From assembly GCA_008933045.1 (NCBI GenBank), contig WBXJ01000158.1:1-6994 (forward strand): a stretch of 6,994 bases of DNA, in the 5' to 3' direction. The stretch comes from Verrucomicrobiota bacterium (GTDB taxonomy: Bacteria; Verrucomicrobiota; Verrucomicrobiia; Limisphaerales; SXQI01). Position 1 is the stretch's first letter; every line of letters starts with the position of its first letter. A program made the position numbers and the translations under genes. The notes under the pieces were generated by a model. The model searched no databases. It saw only the letters and a list, made by a program, of their open reading frames with translations, and was not told the origin of the DNA. This document shows positions 1-6,439 of this stretch, in pieces.

Positions 1-86
1 GAGCAACCTTTCTCGATGGAGAACGTGACACCGTCGAGGACGATGTGGTCACCAAAACATTTTTTGAGATTAAGAACCTCAATCAT
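1..86 (-). CDS. mlaF: MlaF-type ABC transporter ATPase, N-terminal fragment
   Basis: Only the first 28 codons are in the window; the gene runs off the left edge. The visible residues begin MIEVLNLKKCFGDHIVLDGV and continue to a Glu-Lys-Gly-Cys. This is the typical first beta-strand and A-loop region of an ABC nucleotide-binding domain, just before where Walker A would follow. The start ATG (86-84) overlaps the TGA of the upstream permease (85-83) as ATGA, so translation is probably coupled. In the Mla/Ttg2 family this ATPase pairs with the MlaE permease to drive phospholipid movement between inner and outer membrane. The assignment as MlaF rather than another ABC ATPase rests mainly on this coupling. 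Walker A, signature and Walker B motifs are not visible. Confidence 0.8.
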   Translation of the reverse strand, partial: MIEVLNLKKCFGDHIVLDGVTFSIEKGC

Positions 87-856
87 GGCGCAAGTGCTCG
101 ACTTAAGAAAAGTGTGAGGAAAAAATTAGTGATGAGTATCGAAATCGAAATCATCACCACTGCCTCGGTTGTCGCCCGTCCCACGCCCTCTGCCCCTTCG
201 CGACAGTTCAACCCTTTGTAACAGCCGACGATAGAAATGATTGCACCAAAAATTGTCGCCTTGATCAAACCTTGGAAAACCGTTTCTGGGCTGCTGTAAT
301 AAAGTAGATTTTTCAAGGCGTAGGCTCCATCGATTTTCATCAATCCCACGCCCACTGCGTACGAAGAGCAGATGCCAATGAGGATGGCCTCACCAGTCAA
401 CAAGGGCAGGGCGATCACCGTTGCTAATACCCGTGGCACGACGAGATAATCCACAGGATGCGTCGCCAACGTCCGCAGGGCATCAATCTGTTCAGTCACT
501 CGCATTGTCCCTAATTCCGCGGCCATCGAAGCACCCACTCGACCCGCAACCATGAGCGCAGTCAAAACTGGGCCGAGTTCGCTGCACATTGAGACGCTCA
601 CCAATGCGAGCGTTCCGGTGTCCATCTTGACCTTGTGAAACTGGAAGTAAGCCTGCGCAGCGAGCACCATTCCTGTGAAGGCTCCGGTAATTAACACAAC
701 CGACTGAGATTTGACCCCTATGAAATAGAGCTGGTAGAGAAAATCAGTCCCATTAGGGCGGGTGCGCACCAAGGATCGAACTACCTCCCATAACAGGATC
801 GTCAATTCTCCAAGTTGCAGGATGCCGCTGTTAAAAGTTCTGATAATTTGTGCCAT
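83..856 (-). CDS. mlaE: MlaE-family ABC transporter permease (phospholipid trafficking)
   Basis: A 257-residue inner-membrane permease of the MlaE family, the usual length. The family core is clear: residues 92-118 contain SELGPVLTALMVAGRVGAS followed by MAAELGTM, then EQIDAL at 122-127. A second conserved block, GCYKGL then GAEGVGRATT, lies at 211-230. Hydrophobic segments lie near residues 50-70, 141-175, 194-212 and 231-252. In the Mla system the permease works with the MlaF ATPase and an MCE-domain protein (MlaD) to move phospholipids across the envelope; no MCE gene is visible, and it may lie beyond the left edge. The start ATG at 856 is preceded by GGTCGAGT, at best a weak ribosome site. 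The gene lies 97 nt after clpC on the same strand and overlaps mlaF by 4 nt. Identification is firm at family level; the transported lipid is inferred. Confidence 0.93.
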   Translation of the reverse strand: MAQIIRTFNSGILQLGELTILLWEVVRSLVRTRPNGTDFLYQLYFIGVKSQSVVLITGAFTGMVLAAQAYFQFHKVKMDTGTLALVSVSMCSELGPVLTALMVAGRVGASMAAELGTMRVTEQIDALRTLATHPVDYLVVPRVLATVIALPLLTGEAILIGICSSYAVGVGLMKIDGAYALKNLLYYSSPETVFQGLIKATIFGAIISIVGCYKGLNCREGAEGVGRATTEAVVMISISILITNFFLTLFLSRALAP

Positions 857-956
857 ACTCGACCATAGGCCAGTAGTCCAGAGTCTGTGACCTAATCAAG
901 AACATCAAGACGACAATTAGCGATATGATTGGGTGAGTGCAATAAGGGTAATCCAA

Positions 957-3464
957 TCAGGCTTGGACTACTTTCTCGATTGTCGCTTTTTGAGTAAAGA
1001 CAAGCTTGTCACCCTCCAAGGTCACGAGGATTGGCTCGTCACCGTGGAATCGGTTGCGTAAAATTTCTTCAGCTAATGGATCCTCCAGAAATCGTTCGAC
1101 AGCCCTTCTCATAGGGCGGGCACCATAAACAGGGTCATTCCCTTTTTCTACCAAAAAGTCTTTGGCTTTCTGATCCACAATCAATTTAATATTCCGCGAT
1201 TGAAGGCGACCCATGACTTTTTCGATCTCCAAGCTCAAAATCTCAATTAAATCTGCTTTGGTGAGTGAATGGAAAACGATGATATCATCGAGTCGGTTTA
1301 AAAACTCAGGACGGAAAGCTCTCTTAGCTTCCTCCATGATTTTATCCCGCATCAGTTCGTAATTCGTTTCGTTGGAGTTCGCTCCAAACCCGATAGTGCT
1401 TTGACGTTTGATTGTGTCTGCCCCGACATTGGAAGTGAGCAGAATCACCGTGTTGCGGAAGTCGACGACCCTACCTACGTTGTCAGTCAATTTACCTTCC
1501 TCCAAAATCTGGAGCAGCATATTCATGACGTCCGGGTGAGCTTTTTCGATTTCGTCAAAAAGCACCACAGAATAGGGTTTACGGCGGACCTTCTCGGTCA
1601 ATTGTCCACCTTCCTCATAACCCACGTATCCGGGAGGGGATCCGACTAAACGAGTGACCGTAAACTTTTCCATGTACTCGCTCATGTCCAGTTGGATCAA
1701 TGATTTCGAATCTCCAAACATGGTTTCAGCGAGGGTCTTCGCTAACAGCGTTTTGCCCACCCCCGTGGGACCGAGTAAGGCGAAAGTGCCGATGGGTCTT
1801 TTCGGATCCTTAAGATCCGCACGCGAACGACGTAACGCTTTTGCCAGGGCAGTAACAGCTGTTTTTTGACCAATGACCGTGCGGCCTAACTCCTGCTCAA
1901 TCATCAGGAGTTTCTGAGCCTCGCCTTGCTCCATTCGTTGCAACGGAATTCCCGTCCACTTCGCGACGACGAACATGATATCGTCCTCCCCAATGGGCAC
2001 GCGCTTTTCCTCGCGTTCGCTTTTCCATGCAGCTAATACGGATTCAAGCTTCTCTTTCGCCTGTTTCTCTTGGTCACGCATGGTGGCGGCACCTTCAAAA
2101 TCTTGCTCCTTGATCGAGTGCTCTTTCCGTGCCTTGATGTCTTCGATCTCAGCCTCGAGGTTCTTGACATCCGGTGGCCGAGTCATCGAGCTGATCCGAG
2201 CACGCGACCCCGCTTCGTCCATGATATCGATGGCTTTGTCAGGCAGGAAACGTCCTGTTAAATAGCGATCTGAGAGCCTGACGCAGGCCTCCAGAGCTTG
2301 ATTTGTATACGCTACTTTGTGGTGATCCTCATATTTTTGGCGCAAACCGTTGAGGATAAGAATCGCTTCATCGATGGAAGGAGCCTCGACTTTGACACTT
2401 TGGAACCGGCGTTCAAGCGCGGCATCTTTTTCGATATACTTGCGATACTCGTTCAATGTCGTCGCTCCAACACATTGCAACTCACCTCGGCTGAGCGCGG
2501 GCTTGATGATGTTCGAGGCGTCCATGGTGCCTTCGGCAGAACCAGCACCCACGATCGTGTGCAACTCATCAATAAAAAGAATGACGTTACGGGCGCGGCG
2601 GATTTCATCCATCACCGCCTTGATCCGTTCTTCAAACTGACCTCGATACTTGGTCCCTGCCACCATGAGTGCGAGATCTAAGGTGATCACTCGCTTTTCT
2701 CGCAAAAGCTCAGGCACATTACCCTTGGCAATTTCTTGCGCCAACCCTTCCACGATCGCTGTTTTACCGACGCCAGCCTCACCCAATAGCACGGGATTAT
2801 TCTTTGTCCGACGACAAAGAATTTGTATGACACGTTCAATTTCGTGCTTACGCCCGATCACTGGATCCATGTCTCCCTTTCGGGCAATCTCGGTCATATC
2901 TCGTCCGAAAGCCTTGAGAGCAGGGGTCTTGACTTCACCTTTTTTATCCGCAGAAACTTTTTCCCCAGCAGGGGTTGCTCCTTCACCTAGAGCAGATTCC
3001 TCAGCAGCGTTAAAATTAGGGTCTAGTTCCTTCAATATTTCCTGCCGAGTCAGCTCGATATCTACATCCATGTTTTTCAGAACACGCGCAGCGATACCAT
3101 CTCCTTCTCGCAGCAGACCTAACAGAATGTGTTCCGTGCCGACGTATGTGTGGCTTAGTGCTTTGGCTTCCTTAGCGGCAAGAGAAAGAACTTTTTTCAC
3201 GCGTGGCGTGTAAGGAATATTCCCAATCATTTTCTGATCAGGCCCTGTCCCCACCACCTTTTCCACCTCCATTCGTACCGTTTCGAGATCGAGCCCAATT
3301 TTTTGTAAGACATTGACCGCGACACCTTGACCCAGCTTGATTAAGCCGAGTAATAGGTGCTCAGTTCCCACAAAGTTGTGGTTGAACCGATCCGCCTCCT
3401 TGTGCGCCAACGCCAAAACCTGTTGCGCGCGCGGTGTAAAATTGTTCATTGCTTCGTCTGGCAT
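957..3464 (-). CDS. clpC: ClpC, AAA+ unfoldase of the ClpCP protease
   Basis: This 835-residue class I Clp/Hsp100 ATPase unfolds marked proteins for ClpP. Two Clp-N repeats occupy about residues 7-150. They carry VGTEH motifs whose Glu35 and Glu111 correspond to the B. subtilis phospho-arginine-binding residues Glu32 and Glu106. The first AAA+ domain has Walker A GEAGVGKT (228-235), Walker B ILFIDE (295-300), a pore loop at KYRG (272-275) and LERRF at 350-354. A UVR/middle domain spans about 434-480, the site where adaptors such as McsB or MecA act. The second AAA+ domain has Walker A GPTGVGKT (565-572), Walker B VVLFDE (633-638), pore loop GYVG (612-615) and sensor-2 GARPMRR (781-787). An IGF tripeptide at 691-693 fits the ClpP-docking loop. 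Translation may really begin at Met6 (3449), since MNNFTPRAQQVLALA is where family members usually start; neither start has a strong ribosome site. It lies 23 nt after mcsB. Confidence 0.97.
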   Translation of the reverse strand: MPDEAMNNFTPRAQQVLALAHKEADRFNHNFVGTEHLLLGLIKLGQGVAVNVLQKIGLDLETVRMEVEKVVGTGPDQKMIGNIPYTPRVKKVLSLAAKEAKALSHTYVGTEHILLGLLREGDGIAARVLKNMDVDIELTRQEILKELDPNFNAAEESALGEGATPAGEKVSADKKGEVKTPALKAFGRDMTEIARKGDMDPVIGRKHEIERVIQILCRRTKNNPVLLGEAGVGKTAIVEGLAQEIAKGNVPELLREKRVITLDLALMVAGTKYRGQFEERIKAVMDEIRRARNVILFIDELHTIVGAGSAEGTMDASNIIKPALSRGELQCVGATTLNEYRKYIEKDAALERRFQSVKVEAPSIDEAILILNGLRQKYEDHHKVAYTNQALEACVRLSDRYLTGRFLPDKAIDIMDEAGSRARISSMTRPPDVKNLEAEIEDIKARKEHSIKEQDFEGAATMRDQEKQAKEKLESVLAAWKSEREEKRVPIGEDDIMFVVAKWTGIPLQRMEQGEAQKLLMIEQELGRTVIGQKTAVTALAKALRRSRADLKDPKRPIGTFALLGPTGVGKTLLAKTLAETMFGDSKSLIQLDMSEYMEKFTVTRLVGSPPGYVGYEEGGQLTEKVRRKPYSVVLFDEIEKAHPDVMNMLLQILEEGKLTDNVGRVVDFRNTVILLTSNVGADTIKRQSTIGFGANSNETNYELMRDKIMEEAKRAFRPEFLNRLDDIIVFHSLTKADLIEILSLEIEKVMGRLQSRNIKLIVDQKAKDFLVEKGNDPVYGARPMRRAVERFLEDPLAEEILRNRFHGDEPILVTLEGDKLVFTQKATIEKVVQA

Positions 3465-3487
3465 AAAATCAATGACTTAAAGTGCTA

Positions 3488-4600
3488 CTACTCGGTTGGT
3501 TTGTCCAATTGCGAACCACTGGTATCAAACTTTTCAGTGTTCGGTCGGTTGACTCCGCTCAACCGTTCTCTCATCATGTCTGCTCGCAAAAAGTCACGTT
3601 CCTCTGCGGTAAGTTTCTCAGAATATTTTTTTTGCAAATGCGCGGGCTGGGTCGTGATGAAAAGCTCATCCACGAGAAATCTATCAACGCCTAGGAACAA
3701 TCCCAGATCGAATCCTAAGCGCATCAACGAAAGCAGATTCATCGACTCTTTCGATGAAATGCTATGTGCATTAGCAAGAATCCCGTAGGCACGACCGATA
3801 TGATTAAAAACAGTTTTTGTTTTCTTCTCAAGCAGTGTCGCTCGTGCATTTTCTTCGTGCTCGATCAACTGAGCCAGCACTTTGTTGAGGCGCTCGACAA
3901 TATCCGTTTCCGCCTCACCCAAGGTCATTTGATTAGACACTTGAAACACATTGCCAAGTGCTTCAGTTCCTTCGCCATATAGACCCCTCACCGCTAGTCC
4001 AAGCTTGTTGACAGCTTGAACGATTTGGTTGATCTGTTCGCTCAGAACTAACGCAGGCAAGTGCAGCATGGCACTGACTCGGATGCCAGTGCCAAGATTA
4101 GTGGGACACGCTGTGAGGTATCCCAGTTCCGGAGAATAAGCGTAATCAAGCTTCTTCTCCAAGGCAGAATCCATCTGGTCCACAGCCTGCCAAGCTTCCC
4201 TAATCTGAAGACCAGGTTGAAGAGATTGCATTCGCAGATGATCCTCCTCATTGATCATAACGCAGAGGCTTTCCTCCTTGTTCAACACAAAGCCACTTCC
4301 CGTAGTCTTCGCCGCATGCTCACGGCTGATCAGGTGGCGTTCTACGAGGATCTGCTTGTTCAGGTTCGTCAAGCTATCCATCGTCGCGGAAAAAGCGTCC
4401 GCCATCACGGGCAACGACTCCACCGCAGGTCGAATCGTCTGCAACGCAGCAATCCGTTGGTGTTTTTTGGCAAATCCAGGAAACGGCAATTGCCTTAAGT
4501 TCCGTGCCAGCCTCACGCGACTGGAAAGCACAATCCTGTCATGAGGACCCGAACGTTGGCTTGATCGAGTTGGGCTGCTGAGAAATTCGTCGATGCTCAT
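3488..4600 (-). CDS. mcsB: McsB, protein arginine kinase
   Basis: A 370-residue guanidino-kinase-fold enzyme that phosphorylates arginine side chains in proteins, marking them for ClpC-ClpP. The nucleotide-binding block SSRVRLARNL lies at 26-35, the acidic catalytic motif NEEDH at 117-121, and CPTNLGTG at 165-172. Cys165 corresponds to the catalytic cysteine of creatine/arginine kinases (Cys167 in B. subtilis McsB). RGLYGEGTEALGN at 205-217 is another family block. RDFLRA at 335-340 matches the RDxxRA allosteric phospho-arginine pocket that separates McsB from metabolic arginine kinases, so a protein kinase is strongly favoured. The length is close to the Bacillus enzyme, with a polar tail after residue 350. 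The ATG lies 7 nt after the mcsA stop and no Shine-Dalgarno is evident, which suggests translational coupling with mcsA. Confidence 0.96.
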   Translation of the reverse strand: MSIDEFLSSPTRSSQRSGPHDRIVLSSRVRLARNLRQLPFPGFAKKHQRIAALQTIRPAVESLPVMADAFSATMDSLTNLNKQILVERHLISREHAAKTTGSGFVLNKEESLCVMINEEDHLRMQSLQPGLQIREAWQAVDQMDSALEKKLDYAYSPELGYLTACPTNLGTGIRVSAMLHLPALVLSEQINQIVQAVNKLGLAVRGLYGEGTEALGNVFQVSNQMTLGEAETDIVERLNKVLAQLIEHEENARATLLEKKTKTVFNHIGRAYGILANAHSISSKESMNLLSLMRLGFDLGLFLGVDRFLVDELFITTQPAHLQKKYSEKLTAEERDFLRADMMRERLSGVNRPNTEKFDTSGSQLDKPTE

Positions 4601-4607
4601 CGGTGGC

Positions 4608-5114
4608 TTAGGCGACTGTTAACTTAAGTTGAGCCCGCAGATTACGGACCTCGTCACGCAACATTGCTGCGACCTCAAATTTTTCATCCGAGATAGCCTT
4701 CTCAAGCTTCTTCTGTAACCTCTGGAGCTCTTCTCCTAAATCTTGGGTTTGGCGATAAAACTGCGGAACTTTTCCGACATGCCGAGTCCCTTTGTGCATC
4801 GTTTTAAGCAACGCCTCCAGGCCTTCATTAAAAAGCTGATAACATTCAGAACAACCTAATCGACCCGCCTTTTTAAAATCAGACTGCTTAAACCCGCAAT
4901 GCGGGCACACCAAGCTCTTGCCCCCCGCAGATTGGTCTATCTCCTGCGTCGCACCCAACCCAAGAAGCAGGTCGGCAATCGAGAACCCCGTAGGATCATC
5001 AACGCCCTTCTCCTTAGAGCAGGCTTCACACAGATCGATCTTCTTCGTCTCCTGACAAACGATTTGAGTCAGATGAACCGTGGCAAAATTCTGTTTGCAA
5101 ATATCACAAAGCAT
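4608..5114 (-). CDS. mcsA: McsA, zinc-binding activator of McsB (UVR domain)
   Basis: A 168-residue protein with two four-cysteine zinc sites and a C-terminal UVR motif, the classic McsA layout. Cysteines are at 3 and 6 with 29 and 32, then 70 and 73 with 88 and 91. The UVR helix pair runs about 127-165 and includes KFEVAAMLRDEVRNLRAQL. In Firmicutes, McsA binds and stimulates the arginine kinase McsB and contributes to control of CtsR. No ctsR gene precedes it here, so activating McsB and targeting it to ClpC is the likelier role. The ATG at 5114 is the first in the frame after the candidate promoter. The upstream sequence AAAGACAAACGGAT has no convincing Shine-Dalgarno. It is the first gene of the minus-strand block, facing a divergent transposase relic and tRNA. 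Confidence 0.94.
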   Translation of the reverse strand: MLCDICKQNFATVHLTQIVCQETKKIDLCEACSKEKGVDDPTGFSIADLLLGLGATQEIDQSAGGKSLVCPHCGFKQSDFKKAGRLGCSECYQLFNEGLEALLKTMHKGTRHVGKVPQFYRQTQDLGEELQRLQKKLEKAISDEKFEVAAMLRDEVRNLRAQLKLTVA

Positions 5115-5125
5115 ATCCGTTTGTC

Positions 5126-5156
5126 TTTATATCGGTCTCGAACCCCTTCAAGTCAA
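5126..5156 (-). promoter_or_regulatory. Candidate sigma-70-type promoter of mcsA-mcsB-clpC
   Basis: On the minus strand there is TTGACT (5156-5151) and TATAAA (5131-5126), each matching five of six consensus bases, separated by 19 nt (longer than the ideal 17). Only 11 nt separate the -10 box from the mcsA ATG, so the transcript would have a leader of about 5 nt or none. That fits the absence of a Shine-Dalgarno. No CIRCE element or CtsR heptad pair was seen nearby. This is motif matching only. Confidence 0.4.
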
Positions 5157-5241
5157 GAAACGAACCAAAAAAATCTGGAATAGCCCCACTACATCGTGTC
5201 CATCTGATGAGGTTTACCGGCTGAGGAAAATACCGCGTTGA

Positions 5242-5460
5242 CTCAAATTTAAAGACACCGGGGAGAAGAGTGGATGGAAGAAGCGATACGAACCGGGACA
5301 CACCGCGTATCAACGATTGATGGACGGAGGAGTGCTCGGACGTAAGGAGCGACAGGAGTTACGCGAGCGCTACGTGAGTAGAAAACCTTCAACGCAACCT
5401 TTACAATGCAGAGAGTTTCGATGTAACTTTCTTCCTCGATTTTTTGGAATGTTCCATTGA
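5242..5460 (+). pseudogene. Relic of integrase-core (IS481-like) transposase C-terminus
   Basis: The frame opens after a TGA at 5239-5241 and ends with a TGA at 5458-5460. Its first two-thirds read KKRYEPGHTAYQRLMDGG, then VLGRKERQELRERY. From memory this resembles the C-terminal tail of DDE integrase-core transposases of the IS481 kind, where a K-RYD--TPYQRLL segment is followed by a helix ending LR--Y. The catalytic DDE core, the N-terminal helix-turn-helix and recognisable terminal inverted repeats are all absent. The similarity fades after about 5385, so the fragment is probably dead. It faces away from mcsA and toward the tRNA. An alternative is a chance open frame, but the ordered run of family-like residues argues against that. 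Confidence 0.55.
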
Positions 5461-5472
5461 ATCGTGCAGGCG

Positions 5473-5562
5473 GGAAGGGTGGCTGAGTGGTCTAAGGCAC
5501 CTGACTCGAAATCAGGCGTACTCGCAAGGGTACCGGGGGTTCAAATCCCTCCTCTTCCGCCA
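5473..5562 (+). tRNA. tRNA-Ser (anticodon CGA), CCA encoded
   Basis: A 90-nt class II tRNA that folds by eye. The acceptor stem GGAAGGG (5473-5479) pairs with CTCTTCC (5552-5558) with one G-U. The D arm begins GCTGAGTGG. The anticodon stem CCTGA/TCAGG (5500-5504, 5512-5516) encloses loop CTCGAAA with anticodon CGA at 5507-5509, reading the serine codon UCG. The long variable arm is TACTC-GCAA-GGGTA. The T arm is GGGGG-TTCAAAT-CCCTC. Discriminator G5559 is followed by encoded CCA at 5560-5562. The long variable arm and discriminator G agree with serine identity. A weak upstream promoter is possible: TTTACA at 5400-5405, a 16-nt spacer, and TGTAAC at 5422-5427. A short near-palindrome, TGGAATGTTCCA, lies at 5445-5456. 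Confidence 0.97.
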
Positions 5563-5596
5563 TGCTCGTAAAGTGTTCAAAGTCAACGACTTAAGA

Positions 5597-5678
5597 AAAC
5601 AAGACGGGTAAGAAATTGAAATGTATTACGGTTTTCAATTACGCAATCGCAGGTGTTTAGCCTTGTTCCGTCTTGTTT
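5597..5678. repeat. Nested inverted repeat downstream of tRNA-Ser
   Basis: A perfect 11-bp inverted repeat, AAACAAGACGG (5597-5607) and CCGTCTTGTTT (5668-5678), encloses 60 nt. Inside it lies a second perfect 8-bp inverted repeat, AATTGAAA (5614-5621) and TTTCAATT (5633-5640), with an 11-nt loop. As RNA this would give a long outer stem over an inner AT-rich hairpin. It could be a processing or termination structure for the tRNA transcript, a small non-coding RNA, or the remains of a miniature mobile element with 11-bp ends. The outer right arm is followed by AACGG rather than a T-run, so it is not a textbook plus-strand terminator. No target-site duplication was seen. Confidence 0.55.
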
Positions 5679-5709
5679 AACGGTGGCTTGTGAGAGGAAG
5701 TCCGTTCAA

Positions 5710-6111
5710 ATGGATCCAACGCGTTTTGGGTCGGTGGAAGCCGCCTTTTGAGAATTGCAGTCGGTGCCGGTGCTGGCCTCCGCCATCGTGCCGGAAGTAG
5801 ATCCAGAGTCCCGCCCCAACGCTCTAGGCTGCCCTGAGCCGAGCGACAATCGCGAAACCGTGTCAACCCGCCCCCCCCCTCATCCACTTTCAGCCCTGCG
5901 CGATTTATTTCGTTCCTTGGGTGTGAACGATGAAACCGAAGGCGAACGCGAAACCCTAGACGACGGCTATCACCTAGAAATTTTGCAGACGGGCCTTGAG
6001 AGGTTGGCGGTCTGGGTCACCGCTGGTGGTCGAGGGTCCAACGATTGCATCGCTCGCCGTGCTCGCTTCCTGTTTTTTGTGACGGACTTTGATAGCCGCG
6101 ATAAATCTTGA
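5710..6111 (+). pseudogene. Unrecognised UGA-interrupted reading frame, possibly decayed gene
   Basis: I do not recognise this product. An ATG at 5710 follows GAGGAAG (5694-5700) with 9 nt spacing, the only purine-rich ribosome-like site before a start in the window. It encodes MDPTRFGSVEAAF and then meets TGA at 5749-5751. The same frame then stays open to a TGA at 6109-6111, with a possible TTG restart at 5755 giving 118 residues. Many codons have the G-N-pyrimidine form, which hints at past coding. The second half contains an amphipathic-looking stretch, LEILQTGLERLAVWVTAGG. No signal peptide, membrane segment or known motif was seen. A nine-C run at 5871-5879 could be a slippage or error site. 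A minus-strand frame also overlaps 5657-5887. It may be an old gene, a transcribed non-coding region or chance. Confidence 0.25.
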
Positions 6112-6439
6112 GCAGATCACGCCCGTGAGACGGGGGATTCGCCGCAGTTAGTTTTTGAGGTTAAAGAAAACTTCACGAAAGTTTTTCAATTCAACTTCTC
6201 GAAGGGTTACGCATCAAAGAATAAAAAACTGCATGTCTTAGCTCGATGAGCGGCAACAACCAAAACGGATGCCAAAAGGTTAAACTCGAAAGATTACGTG
6301 GGCTCGACCACCGGCTCCAGGTCGCGGTCTGCCATGGCCAGCAACGCGCCTGACGTGCGTGGCTTCCTTTTCAGCCTTGTCTGTTTTCTCAAAAAAACTG
6401 ATAGGAATTTGCTTTCTGGACGCTCCGCGGTTCAGACCC
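6112..6439. other. Intergenic region of patchwork composition
   Basis: No gene is supported here. The stretch alternates between AT-rich parts (6181-6240 about 33% GC; 6361-6420 about 38%) and a GC-rich island at about 6298-6357 (around 72%). A small AT-rich hairpin, AAAACTT (6167-6173) with AAGTTTT (6179-6185), and a short CCCGT-GAG-ACGGG hairpin at 6122-6134 are present. Neither makes a convincing terminator for the helicase gene that ends at 6440 on the minus strand. Short frames on both strands cross the GC island but have no recognisable content. Confidence 0.5.

Noticed and set aside
2650..3213. 187-codon plus-strand frame opposite clpC
   Set aside because: It lies entirely antisense to strongly conserved ClpC domains, its residue content is low-complexity Ser/Arg-rich, and it has no family motif. 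The other plus-strand frames across 1401-2681 are rejected for the same reason.
5320..5345. GAGTGCTC as a possible CIRCE half-site
   Set aside because: The partner half at the required nine-base spacing is absent, and the position is inside the transposase relic.
5691..5705. Resemblance to the RNase P RNA core motif (GAGGAAGTCC)
   Set aside because: One A is missing compared with the conserved GAGGAAAGUCC, and no partner ACAGAA segment or matching helices were seen downstream.
5704..5711. GTTCAAAT repeated from the tRNA T-loop, as a possible att site
   Set aside because: Only 8 bases are shared, far too short for an attachment repeat, and no integrase gene is present.
5657..5887. 76-codon minus-strand frame (begins MDEGGGG)
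   Set aside because: The start lies on the poly-C/poly-G run, the content is Arg/Pro-rich without motif, and the 3' end runs through an arm of the inverted repeat. It is more likely chance in GC-rich DNA.
6167..6185. AAAACTT/AAGTTTT hairpin as an intrinsic terminator
   Set aside because: The stem is nearly all A-T, would be weak, and lies more than 250 nt beyond the helicase stop.
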